Assembly: GCA_905478725.1 (NCBI GenBank) | Contig: CAJQJT010000398.1 | Coordinates: forward strand, 1 to 7,817 | Direction: 5' to 3' | Length of the DNA: 7,817 bases | From: an uncultured Pseudomonadales bacterium | Lineage (GTDB): Bacteria; Pseudomonadota; Gammaproteobacteria; Pseudomonadales; Porticoccaceae | In this document: in pieces, positions 1-5,936 of the stretch | Layout: every line of letters begins with the position of its first letter | Position numbering within the stretch: the first letter of the stretch is position 1 | Position numbers and translations under genes: made by a program | The notes under the pieces: model-generated | Databases searched by the model: none | What the model saw: only the letters and a program-made list of their open reading frames with translations | What the model was told of the DNA's origin: nothing

Positions 1-2
1 CG

Positions 3-1310
3 ATGATGGTTTCCGCCATCATCCTATGCACCACTTTTCTCGGTATTTTCACAGAACAGTTTCACGGTATCGAACGGGCAAAATTTGCCATGGCCGGCGC
101 CGGGGCGATTATTGTCGCCGGACAGTATTTTGGCTTTTACTCACCCCAGCTGGCCCTCGAAGCCATCGACTGGAATGTGGTATTTCTGCTGGCGATTATG
201 ATGCTGATTGTGTCGATTATGATCAGCACCGGGGGCTTTGATCATCTGGCCCAATATCTGGCCCGGGTCAGTGGAGGATCACAGCTTAAACTGCTGATTC
301 TACTGGGCACTGTGGTCACGGTGATTTCCCTGCTTATCGATAACGTCACCACGGTGATTATCTTTGGGCCGCTGATTATTATGATCTGTCGTTCCATGGG
401 TATTTCCCCAGTTCCCTATTTACTATCGGCAGCGCTGTTATCGGATACAGGAGGTGTTGCCACTCTGGTGGGCGATCCCCCTAACCTGATGATTGGTTCG
501 GCTGCCGGGATCAGTTTTAATACTTTTATTGTGCATATGGGACCGCCGGTTCTGTTGGCTTGGTTAAGCATATTATTGGGTATGCGCTTTCTGTTTAAAA
601 AGGAACTCACTAGTCCCATAGTTCACAATTTTGATCAGGTGATTGAATACAAAAACCGTCGCCTCTGGCATAAATCTCTATTTGTTATGTTAGTGATGGT
701 GGTGCTGTTTGTGATCCATGACCGTATCGGCTGGGAACCTTGGCTGGTGGCCGGTGCTTGCCTAACACTGCTTGTGTTTATGTCGCGGACCATTGAACTC
801 GAGGCCGTGACCATGCACCTTGAAACACCGTTGCTGATTTTCTTTATCTCGCTGTTTGTGGTGATCGGCGGTGTCGAGCACTCAGGACTGTTGGAGGTGA
901 TTGGTGATCAGTTTCGCGATGTGATTGCCGAGCATCCCAAGCGAGCCGCCCTGCAGTTACTGTGGGCAGCGGCGATCTTCTCGGCACTGATCGATAATAT
1001 TCCCTTTACTGCGGCGATGATTCCGGTGCTATCCGGGCTACAGCAGGATGGTATCAATGTCAGCGTGCTCTGGTGGGCGCTAGCCATGGGCGTGGGTATG
1101 GGGGGCAATGGCTCCCATATAGGCTCCACGGCCAATGTCTATATTGTGACTATCTCTGAACGCCTGGCGCGGCAAACAGGCAAGCCCGAGTTGGCGATTA
1201 CGCCGATGCTGTGGATTCGTAAAGGCACGCCAGTGATGTTGGTGACGCTAATGGTTTGCAGTCTGTTTATCTGGTTTGGTTACGACTATTTGTTTGTGCC
1301 CAATCCCTAG
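3..1310 (+). CDS. ArsB/NhaD/SLC13-type (ion transporter superfamily) membrane permease, 5' end at window edge
   Basis: Inner-membrane ion or anion permease, probably proton- or sodium-coupled; the substrate cannot be told from sequence. The 435 residues are almost wholly hydrophobic, with about 10-12 membrane segments. The family's two-fold internal repeat is visible. The first half has DNVTT (113-117), then the signature SDTGGVATLVGDPPNLMIGS (147-166). The second half has the counterparts DNIPFTA (331-337) and GGNGSHIGSTANV (367-379). These Asn/Gly/Pro-rich re-entrant hairpins form the substrate and cation site in the superfamily. A soluble loop near 200-225 separates the halves. Family length is about 420-450, so the protein is complete or nearly so. 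The Met pair at 3 and 6 begins right at the first membrane helix, but a start a few codons beyond the window cannot be excluded. It converges on the efflux operon. NhaD antiporter, ArsB arsenite pump and P-protein-like permease are all possible; no ars gene is adjacent. Confidence 0.85.
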   Translation: MMVSAIILCTTFLGIFTEQFHGIERAKFAMAGAGAIIVAGQYFGFYSPQLALEAIDWNVVFLLAIMMLIVSIMISTGGFDHLAQYLARVSGGSQLKLLILLGTVVTVISLLIDNVTTVIIFGPLIIMICRSMGISPVPYLLSAALLSDTGGVATLVGDPPNLMIGSAAGISFNTFIVHMGPPVLLAWLSILLGMRFLFKKELTSPIVHNFDQVIEYKNRRLWHKSLFVMLVMVVLFVIHDRIGWEPWLVAGACLTLLVFMSRTIELEAVTMHLETPLLIFFISLFVVIGGVEHSGLLEVIGDQFRDVIAEHPKRAALQLLWAAAIFSALIDNIPFTAAMIPVLSGLQQDGINVSVLWWALAMGVGMGGNGSHIGSTANVYIVTISERLARQTGKPELAITPMLWIRKGTPVMLVTLMVCSLFIWFGYDYLFVPNP

Positions 1311-1320
1311 CCTTAACTAT

Positions 1321-1347
1321 AGGGGCTCTTTATTTTAGAGGCTACCT
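1321..1347. terminator. Possible weak bidirectional hairpin between convergent genes
   Basis: The 24-base gap between the convergent permease and emrB stop codons, plus the last emrB codons, can fold into an imperfect stem. AGGGGCTCT (1321-1329) faces AGAGGCTACCT (1337-1347) around a 7-nt T-rich loop, with single-base bulges at 1341 and 1344. No T-run follows on either strand, so it does not meet the usual intrinsic-terminator pattern. It is listed because it is the only candidate structure where both transcripts should end. Confidence 0.22.
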
Positions 1348-2864
1348 GTTGCTGCAGTGGCGGTTTGTTTCTCTGGCGCCCGCAGCAACAAGACCATGGG
1401 TAACATGGCCAGCACCACCCACATCATCAGCTTAAAATCATTCAGGTAGGCGATGGTCGCCGCCTGTCGGTTGATCTCCATATCCAATAGCATCAGCCCC
1501 GCAGTCGCTTCGTTCTGGAAAACCTGTGGCAACTGCTGCAGCCCCATGCTCATGGTGTAGGGGGTGATATTCTCCGCCAAATAGGCGTGCTGAGTTTGCA
1601 TGTTGCGGGCATACAATACGAAGGCCACCGACACCCCGATACTGCTGCCGAAGTTGCGCACTAAGCTAAACAGCCCCGCCGCTTCGCCGCGATGTTTTGG
1701 CTCCAGGGTCAGATAGGCAAGGGTGCTCAGGGGCACAAATACAAACCCGAGGCCAAAGCCCTGCATAAGGCCGGTGCTAATGATTACGCTGGCCGGTACA
1801 AAGGTATCGAATTCCACCATCAGCGATAGGGAATAGGCGGTAAACAGCAGGCCAAAGAACACCAGTGCCCGGGGATCAAAACGGTCGCCAAACTTACCCA
1901 GCAGAAACATCGACAGCATGGTGCCAAAGCCTCGGGGTGCCAGAATGGTGCCCACATCGAATACCGGGTAACCCATAATATTTTGCAGATAGCTGGGCAG
2001 CAGGGCCATGGTGGCGAGGAGTATCAGGCCGATAAAAAACATGAAAGCTAGAGCGGTAGTGAAGTTGCGATCGCGGAGAATTGCCGGGGTTAAAAAGGGG
2101 TTTTTGGCGGTGCGGGTGTGCACCACATAGACCCAGAGTGCCGACAGCACCACCGCGCAATAGAGCTGAATCTCAAGAGAGTCGAGCCAATCGAGATGAT
2201 GGCCGCGATCGAGAATCAACTGGATGCCCGCGATAAACAGCGCCAGGGCAAAAAAACCTAATCCATCAAAGGGCCGTTCTTCCCGCTCAGTTTCTGGCAT
2301 CAGTCTGAGAATAATAAAGAGCACCACTACGCCGAAGGGCAGGTTGATATAAAACACCCAGCGCCAGGAATAATACTCAGTGAGAAAGCCCCCTAGGGTA
2401 GGCCCCAAAATAGGCCCGATCATAATGCTCACAGCCCACATGGCCATGGCTTTGCCGTGCTCTTCCTTGGGGTTTATATCGAGCATAATCGCTTGAGAGA
2501 GGGGCACCAGTGCAGCGCCAAATAGGCCCTGTAAGATACGAAAGGCAATCATCTCATTGAGAGAGCTGGCTGCGCCGCAGAGCAGTGAAGTGAGGGTAAA
2601 CCCGGCGATGGAAATCACAAAAACGTTTTTCCGCCCGTAACGTCCGGACAGCCATCCTACAGGCAGAGTCATAATCGCCGACGCCACTATGTAGGAGGTC
2701 AGCACCCAGGCCAGCTGATCCTGAGTTGCGGATAGGGCGCCCTGCATATGGGGCAGGGCCACATTGGCAATGGTGGTGTCGAGCATCTGCATAATGGCAG
2801 CCAACATCACTGCTAGTGTCACTGCGGATTTAGCCCGTGGCGTCAGCTCAACTTGGACTGACAT
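1335..2864 (-). CDS. emrB: EmrB/QacA-type (DHA2) MFS multidrug efflux transporter, 14 membrane helices
   Basis: Inner-membrane drug:proton antiporter that should work with the adjacent EmrA-like adaptor and an outer-membrane channel to expel toxic compounds directly out of the cell. The 509-residue length and 14 hydrophobic segments fit the DHA2 family. Visible motifs are LDTTIANVALP (28-38, helix 1, with the conserved Asp), motif A GWLSGRYGRKNV (70-81), motif B RILQGLFGAALVP (109-121) and antiporter motif C starting GPILGPTLGGF (150-160), followed by WRWVFYINLP (167-176), characteristic of EmrB-type pumps. A large loop near 445-480 lies before the last helix. The ATG start has a good Shine-Dalgarno GGAG (plus-strand 2871-2874) 6 nt upstream. 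It is the last gene of the operon, 33 nt after emrA. No frameshift or missing motif is seen. The exact drug range cannot be inferred. Confidence 0.93.
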   Translation of the reverse strand: MSVQVELTPRAKSAVTLAVMLAAIMQMLDTTIANVALPHMQGALSATQDQLAWVLTSYIVASAIMTLPVGWLSGRYGRKNVFVISIAGFTLTSLLCGAASSLNEMIAFRILQGLFGAALVPLSQAIMLDINPKEEHGKAMAMWAVSIMIGPILGPTLGGFLTEYYSWRWVFYINLPFGVVVLFIILRLMPETEREERPFDGLGFFALALFIAGIQLILDRGHHLDWLDSLEIQLYCAVVLSALWVYVVHTRTAKNPFLTPAILRDRNFTTALAFMFFIGLILLATMALLPSYLQNIMGYPVFDVGTILAPRGFGTMLSMFLLGKFGDRFDPRALVFFGLLFTAYSLSLMVEFDTFVPASVIISTGLMQGFGLGFVFVPLSTLAYLTLEPKHRGEAAGLFSLVRNFGSSIGVSVAFVLYARNMQTQHAYLAENITPYTMSMGLQQLPQVFQNEATAGLMLLDMEINRQAATIAYLNDFKLMMWVVLAMLPMVLLLRAPEKQTATAATGSL

Positions 2865-2897
2865 TGGTCACTCCGAGAATAATAGTTCCACCGCTCA

Positions 2898-3926
2898 TTA
2901 GTTGGCCCAGGGCATCTGACGGCTGTGGCCTGTATCCACTTTTACCAACGCGCTCATCCCGGCGGTAAGGCTGATAGCGGAGTCTGAGGTCAGCGGATCT
3001 ATGGCTAGGTTGACGGTAATACGCTGCACCACCTTGACCCAATTACCTGTGCTATTTTGCGCCGGTAGCAGGGAGAACTCAGAGCCGGTGCCTGGCGTAA
3101 TACTGGCAACATGACCCTGCCACTGTTGGTCCGGATAGGAGTCCACATTAATGGTGGCCGACTGGCCAACCTGCAGGTGGGTCAAATCAGTTTCTTTAAA
3201 ATTCGCTTCAACCCAAATATAGCTGTCATCCACCAGGCTAAATAGCGGCGCTCCAGCAATAATATATTCGCCTTTTCGGATCGAGAAATTGGCCACCACA
3301 CCGGAGGAGGGGGCAACGGTACTCACATGGCTGAGGTCCAGTCGGGCTTTATCGCGCTCGGCCAGGGCCAGCAGATAGCTGGGGTGCTGTTGCAGCGGCA
3401 GATCAATATCAATTAGTCGTGCTTTCACCACCTGCAGCGCCTGAGTGGTTACCTGCATCTCATTGATCGCGTCGCGATAGAGATATTCAGCCTGATCCAC
3501 TTCAGCCGCAGAGACGGTTTTGCGCGCCAATAAGCTGTTTAAACGATCGAACTCCCGGAGATAAAAGTCGCGCTGGGTTTTGCTTTTATCCAGATCCGCG
3601 AGCTTATTTAAATAGTCTGCTTTGAGGCTCTCAACATCGCCACCGACTCTAACCAGATTCGCCTCGGCCCGAGCCAGTTCGATTTGATAGGGCTGATCAT
3701 CGACACGAAAAAGTAGTTGTCCGGCTTCGACTCGGCCATTGTCGCCAACCGACACCTCCACCACCTTGCCAGAGATCTCACTGGCGATTGACATCATGCC
3801 AGCCTTTAAATAGGCGTTGTCGGTTTCCATATAACGGCCACCGATCATATAAAAATAGACCGCGACTGCGGCGATGATCAATGGTCCGGCGAAGAGCGTC
3901 ACTCTGCGTTTAAGTTTGTCTGACAA
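2898..3926 (-). CDS. emrA: EmrA-type HlyD-family periplasmic adaptor (membrane fusion protein), TTG start
   Basis: Periplasmic adaptor linking the EmrB-like pump to an outer-membrane channel. A short cytoplasmic N-terminus (KLKRR) is followed by one membrane anchor (about 9-27), then TDNAYLKA (35-42), the first half of the lipoyl domain (about 44-80, with SGKVVEVSVGDNGRVEAGQ), an alpha-helical hairpin (about 81-200), the second lipoyl half (APSSGVVANFSIRKGEYI, 205-222) and a beta-barrel. The EmrA hallmark GSEFSLLPAQNSTGNWVKVV is at 281-300. The 342-residue length is slightly below the ~390 of E. coli EmrA, mainly because of the short N-terminus. The start is TTG: no ATG or GTG lies between it and the upstream in-frame TAA, AGGA sits 9 nt before it (plus-strand 3936-3939), and the next Met (27) would cut off the anchor. 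It follows the marR gene by 93 nt and precedes emrB by 33 nt. Confidence 0.92.
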   Translation of the reverse strand: MSDKLKRRVTLFAGPLIIAAVAVYFYMIGGRYMETDNAYLKAGMMSIASEISGKVVEVSVGDNGRVEAGQLLFRVDDQPYQIELARAEANLVRVGGDVESLKADYLNKLADLDKSKTQRDFYLREFDRLNSLLARKTVSAAEVDQAEYLYRDAINEMQVTTQALQVVKARLIDIDLPLQQHPSYLLALAERDKARLDLSHVSTVAPSSGVVANFSIRKGEYIIAGAPLFSLVDDSYIWVEANFKETDLTHLQVGQSATINVDSYPDQQWQGHVASITPGTGSEFSLLPAQNSTGNWVKVVQRITVNLAIDPLTSDSAISLTAGMSALVKVDTGHSRQMPWAN

Positions 3927-3935
3927 GGCCTGTAT

Positions 3936-3957
3936 TCCTGTTTTAGTTATTATTATT
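3936..3957 (-). promoter_or_regulatory. AAT-repeat leader and AGGA ribosome binding site deciding the TTG start of emrA
   Basis: On the minus strand, AATAATAATAAC (plus-strand 3946-3957) is followed by AGGA (3936-3939), which stands 9 nt before the TTG codon. The Shine-Dalgarno match supports the TTG start. An AGG only 2 nt before the TTG is too close to serve. Nearly the same A/T leader precedes two plus-strand genes in this window. Confidence 0.55.
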
Positions 3958-3971
3958 TACGCTCGGTTAAG

Positions 3972-4010
3972 GGGGCTGGCTAAGGGGTCTGGCTAAGATG
4001 GCTGGTCAAG
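3972..4010. repeat. 13-bp imperfect tandem repeat, three copies, between the marR gene and emrA
   Basis: Three contiguous 13-mers on the plus strand: GGGGCTGGCTAAG (3972-3984), GGGTCTGGCTAAG (3985-3997) and ATGGCTGGTCAAG (3998-4010). Copies 1 and 2 differ at one base; copy 3 is more diverged. The array fills nearly half of the 93-nt gap inside the operon, directly after the regulator's stop codon in the direction of transcription. No terminator-like stem is evident in it. Its function is unknown. Confidence 0.75.
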
Positions 4011-4019
4011 GACTCCTAG

Positions 4020-4475
4020 CTATTTTATATCGGCGTTTTCGGCACTGAGATTGGCACGCATGCGCCGCAACAGATCGGTTAGCTGCTGTTCTTCCTGGGC
4101 GGAAATCCCCTTTAAGGCAGATTCTCGAACCTCTTTTCCCACCAGCTTAATTTTTTCTATCAGGGGCTCAACCTTGTCCGTGAGAAACACCCGTTTGGCC
4201 CGTCGATCCTGTGTGTCTTGGCGACGCTCCACCCAGCCATCGCGCTCCAGTCGATCCACCAGACCGGTCATGGTAATAGCGGTAACACCAATAATATCCG
4301 CCAGGCGCTTTTGTTGAGCCCCATTTTCCCGAGACAACAGCACCAGAACCGACCACTGAGAGCGGGTCAGATTGTATTCATGGGCGCGGCGCTCAAAATT
4401 CCAGCGCATCATGCGCGCCACATCGTGGATGATAAAACCCAGAGTATCGTTGTTGGCTATGTCGGCATTGCTCAT
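4020..4475 (-). CDS. MarR-family winged-helix regulator of the efflux operon
   Basis: Cytoplasmic dimeric DNA-binding regulator, most likely the ligand-responsive repressor of its own operon. At 151 residues it has normal MarR length. Helical dimerisation segments flank a winged helix-turn-helix: LTRSQW (36-41), the helix-turn-helix QKRLADIIGVTAITMTGLVD (55-74), then LERDGWVER (76-84) and the wing with the conserved D-x-x-D-R-R pattern (RQDTQDRRAKRVFLT, 85-99). It is the first gene in the same order as E. coli emrR(mprA)-emrA-emrB, so it is probably the functional counterpart of EmrR, though orthology is unproven. The ATG lacks a clear Shine-Dalgarno sequence. An in-frame TAA four codons upstream rules out an earlier start, and the family's HDVARMMR region (17-24) begins soon after, supporting this choice. 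A promoter and palindrome lie just upstream. Confidence 0.92.
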   Translation of the reverse strand: MSNADIANNDTLGFIIHDVARMMRWNFERRAHEYNLTRSQWSVLVLLSRENGAQQKRLADIIGVTAITMTGLVDRLERDGWVERRQDTQDRRAKRVFLTDKVEPLIEKIKLVGKEVRESALKGISAQEEQQLTDLLRRMRANLSAENADIK

Positions 4476-4492
4476 TGGGGCGTATTACTTGT

Positions 4493-4500
4493 TGTTAACA
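4493..4500. promoter_or_regulatory. Perfect 8-bp palindrome TGTTAACA in the marR-gene leader
   Basis: TGTTAACA is a perfect dyad between the predicted transcription start and the regulator's ATG. It could be a second operator half or coincidence; the symmetry does not extend beyond eight bases. Confidence 0.25.
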
Positions 4501-4518
4501 GGGGTTAAGAGGACGCTT

Positions 4519-4547
4519 ATTGTAAGCATGCTAACTAAATTAGGCAA
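4519..4547 (-). promoter_or_regulatory. Sigma70-like promoter of the marR-emrA-emrB operon
   Basis: Read on the minus strand, TTGCCT (plus-strand 4542-4547, four of six matches to TTGACA) and TACAAT (4519-4524, five of six matches to TATAAT) are separated by exactly 17 bp. Transcription would start near 4512, giving a leader of about 37 nt to the ATG at 4475. This is the best promoter candidate in the window, and no separate good promoter was seen before emrA or emrB. Confidence 0.6.
4522..4535. promoter_or_regulatory. Candidate MarR operator overlapping the -10 element
   Basis: GTAAGCATGCTAAC is a 14-bp dyad with one mismatched pair around the perfect core AGCATGCT (4525-4532). It lies in the promoter spacer and covers half of the -10 box. 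MarR-family proteins typically bind palindromes of this kind and block RNA polymerase. That this regulator binds here is inferred from position and symmetry alone. Confidence 0.5.
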
Positions 4548-4627
4548 TAGATTTACTGATAGAGAAATAACGCTGTGCCTGTAGGGTAAATCGGCCAAAC
4601 GCGGTAAGCTAAAGCGCGGTTAAATTA
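4548..4627. other. Remainder of the divergent intergenic region
   Basis: This stretch lies between the minus-strand operon promoter and the 16-bp array. No ORF of note and no convincing plus-strand promoter for the downstream gene was found. CGCGGT occurs at 4600-4605 and 4615-4620, 15 bases apart, and may be the remnant of degraded extra copies of the adjoining array. Confidence 0.4.
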
Positions 4628-4698
4628 AAAGCTATTAAACTAGAAAGCTATCAAACTAGAAAGCTATCAAACTAGAAAGCTATCAAACTAGAAAGCTA
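4628..4698. repeat. 16-bp tandem array, about 4.4 copies, upstream of the DUF2237 gene
   Basis: The unit is AAAGCTATCAAACTAG. Copies lie at 4628-4643 (one mismatch, T at 4636), 4644-4659, 4660-4675 and 4676-4691, with a 7-base partial copy at 4692-4698. Three copies are identical, which indicates recent expansion. The array ends 29 bases before the ATG at 4728, so it probably lies in the promoter or leader of that gene. Confidence 0.93.
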
Positions 4699-4727
4699 CA
4701 CCAATCAAAATAGGCGAGCCAAATTAT

Positions 4728-5096
4728 ATGAGTCAGACCAATGTCTTTGGAGAAGCAATCGAAGAGTGCTGCAGCAACCCCATCACTGGATACTTTCGCG
4801 ATGGCTTCTGCCGTACCGATAAATATGATCGCGGCTCCCACACCGTCTGCGCGCAAATTACCGATGAGTTCTTAGAGTTCTCTAAATCCAGAGGCAATGA
4901 CCTGTCGACACCGCGCCCAGAATTTGAGTTCCCCGGTTTGGTTGCCGGACAATCTTGGTGTCTCTGTGCCTCGCGTTGGTTGGAAGCCTATGAGAGTGGT
5001 TGTGCGCCGAAAGTGTTCCTGCGACGGAGCAACAGCATGGCCCTTGAGATTGTGCCCATGGAAGCGCTTAAAGCGTCTGCGGCTGATTTGAATTAA
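4728..5096 (+). CDS. DUF2237 family protein (small Cys-rich protein of unknown function)
   Basis: A 122-residue, probably cytoplasmic protein that matches the DUF2237 family along nearly its whole length; no biochemical function is firmly known to me. Conserved blocks are NVFGEAIEECCSNPITGYFR (5-24), DGFC (25-28), SHTVCA (37-42), FSKSRGNDLSTPRPEFEFPG (51-70) and WCLCASRWLEA (77-87). Seven cysteines (14, 15, 28, 41, 78, 80, 92) are notable for its size and allow a redox or metal role, but that is inference. There is no signal peptide or membrane segment. A weak Shine-Dalgarno-like AGGCGAG (4712-4718) precedes the ATG. The last eight codons, ASAADLN plus stop, form the first copy of a 24-bp tandem repeat, so the tail after the family core (about residue 115) is probably not functionally constrained. 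Confidence 0.9.
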   Translation: MSQTNVFGEAIEECCSNPITGYFRDGFCRTDKYDRGSHTVCAQITDEFLEFSKSRGNDLSTPRPEFEFPGLVAGQSWCLCASRWLEAYESGCAPKVFLRRSNSMALEIVPMEALKASAADLN

Positions 5097-5144
5097 GCGT
5101 CTGCAGCTGGTTTGAATTAAGCGTCCGCGGCTGGTTTGAATAAA
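5073..5144. repeat. 24-bp tandem repeat, three copies, including the DUF2237 stop codon
   Basis: Copies lie at 5073-5096, 5097-5120 and 5121-5144. Copy 1 is the end of the DUF2237 gene (ASAADLN-stop), copy 2 would read ASAAGLN-stop, and copy 3 would read ASAAGLNK because its final TAA is AAA. Copies 1 and 2 differ at two bases. All three keep the gene's reading frame, since 24 is a multiple of three. Confidence 0.93.
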
Positions 5145-5172
5145 GTGCTGCTCTCGATAGCCAAAACAACAA

Positions 5173-5193
5173 AATAATAATAAATAACAGAGG
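5173..5193 (+). promoter_or_regulatory. AAT-repeat leader and AGAGG ribosome binding site of the methyltransferase
   Basis: AATAATAATAAA (5173-5184) precedes the Shine-Dalgarno AGAGG (5189-5193), which stands 10 nt before the ATG at 5204. The identical 12-mer precedes the spinster-like MFS gene. An unstructured A/T leader of this kind can aid ribosome loading; that role is inferred. Confidence 0.5.
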
Positions 5194-5203
5194 CCGAAAT
5201 TCT

Positions 5204-5836
5204 ATGAGCTTTTATAACAAGTATATTTTGCCATCCTTTCTCAACTGCGCCTGTGGCGCTAAACCGATTCTCTACCAGCGCGGCAAAGTGGTACCTCTAG
5301 CCGAGGGCCTAGTTCTCGAAGTGGGCATTGGCTCTGGGTTGAATATCCCTTTTTATGACGCCAGCAAAGTCAGCAAAGTCATAGGTCTAGATCCTTCGCC
5401 TGAGCTCAATGAGATGGCGGAGAGAGTGGTCAGCAAGACGGCCGCAGAGAATGGTTTGAATGTGGAGATTATTCTTGGAAGTGCCGAAGCCATGCCTTTC
5501 CCTGATGATTATTTTGATAGCGTAGTAATCACTTACACACTCTGTACTATCCCAGACGCGGCCTCTGCCAATCTTGAAATACGTCGAGTATTAAAGCCAG
5601 GCGGCAAGCTGATCTTCTGTGAACACGGATTAGCACCTGACGCCGGTGTCGCCAAATGGCAGGGTCGCATAGATCCCATCTGGGGTAAAATCGCCGGTGG
5701 CTGTCACCTTAATCGCGATATTCCCGAGCTGATTACCAGTGCCGGTTTCACCATTGAAACCCTTGAACAGATGTACCTGCCGAGCACTCCAAAGTTTGCT
5801 GGATATAACTATTGGGGCGTGGCGGTTATTGCCTGA
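5204..5836 (+). CDS. Class I SAM-dependent methyltransferase (METTL7-like)
   Basis: Transfers a methyl group from S-adenosylmethionine to an unidentified acceptor; 210 residues form a complete Rossmann-fold enzyme. Motif I VLEVGIGSGLN is at 37-47, the acidic residue that usually binds the SAM ribose is D63 in GLDPSPEL (61-68), the adenine region AEAMPFPDDYFDSVV is at 94-108, and RVLKPGGKLIFCEHG is at 128-142. The C-terminal GGCHLNRDI (165-173) and overall length resemble the METTL7 group, whose human members methylate thiols; phosphatidylethanolamine methyltransferases share motif I but fit the C-terminus less well. There is no signal peptide, and the short N-terminal segment YILPSFLNCACG (7-18) is only mildly hydrophobic. 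A 9-bp tandem duplication gives SKVSKV at 54-59. The gene begins 107 nt after the DUF2237 stop, so co-transcription is possible. Confidence 0.88.
   Translation: MSFYNKYILPSFLNCACGAKPILYQRGKVVPLAEGLVLEVGIGSGLNIPFYDASKVSKVIGLDPSPELNEMAERVVSKTAAENGLNVEIILGSAEAMPFPDDYFDSVVITYTLCTIPDAASANLEIRRVLKPGGKLIFCEHGLAPDAGVAKWQGRIDPIWGKIAGGCHLNRDIPELITSAGFTIETLEQMYLPSTPKFAGYNYWGVAVIA
5363..5380. repeat. 9-bp in-frame tandem duplication inside the methyltransferase gene
   Basis: AGCAAAGTC occurs twice in a row (5363-5371 and 5372-5380), coding SKV-SKV between the first two strands of the Rossmann fold. The frame is kept and the neighbouring motifs are intact. Confidence 0.8.
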
Positions 5837-5875
5837 TTTTGGGTTATTCGATAATGCTCCACGGACCATGTCAGT

Positions 5876-5902
5876 TTGACGGCTAAGGTGTTACATTAAA
5901 TT
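5876..5902 (+). promoter_or_regulatory. Possible promoter before the spinster-like MFS gene
   Basis: TTGACG (5876-5881) matches five of six -35 bases. The best -10 candidate, TAAATT (5897-5902), matches four of six, at a 15-bp spacing that is shorter than the optimal 17. The position, about 60-80 bases before the ATG in a 123-bp gap, is reasonable, but the match is weak. Confidence 0.3.
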
Positions 5903-5936
5903 TGCGAGACAACAGAGCTGATAACAGCCCGATAAA

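Noticed and set aside
908..1135. Minus-strand open frame opposite the permease
   Set aside because: It lies wholly within the permease gene, has no family resemblance or plausible ribosome binding site, and is the expected antisense shadow of a GC-rich coding frame. The same applies to frames opposite the efflux, methyltransferase and MFS genes.
3..1310. Arsenite efflux pump (arsB) of an arsenic resistance operon
   Set aside because: The fold superfamily fits, but there is no arsR, arsC or arsA next to it and many members of the superfamily carry other ions, so the narrower name is not supported.
2898..4475. Complete tripartite efflux system encoded at this locus
   Set aside because: The adaptor and pump are present, but there is no TolC-like outer-membrane channel gene in the window; a channel encoded elsewhere must be assumed, as in E. 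coli.
4372..4584. Plus-strand open frame spanning the marR gene start and its upstream region
   Set aside because: It overlaps the clear MarR coding sequence and its promoter, and its translation resembles no protein family.
4628..4698. Possible CRISPR array
   Set aside because: The 16-bp units are directly contiguous with no variable spacers, are too short for CRISPR repeats, and no cas gene is nearby. It is a simple tandem repeat.
5837..5875. Intrinsic terminator after the methyltransferase gene
   Set aside because: No GC-rich inverted repeat followed by a T-run could be built here.
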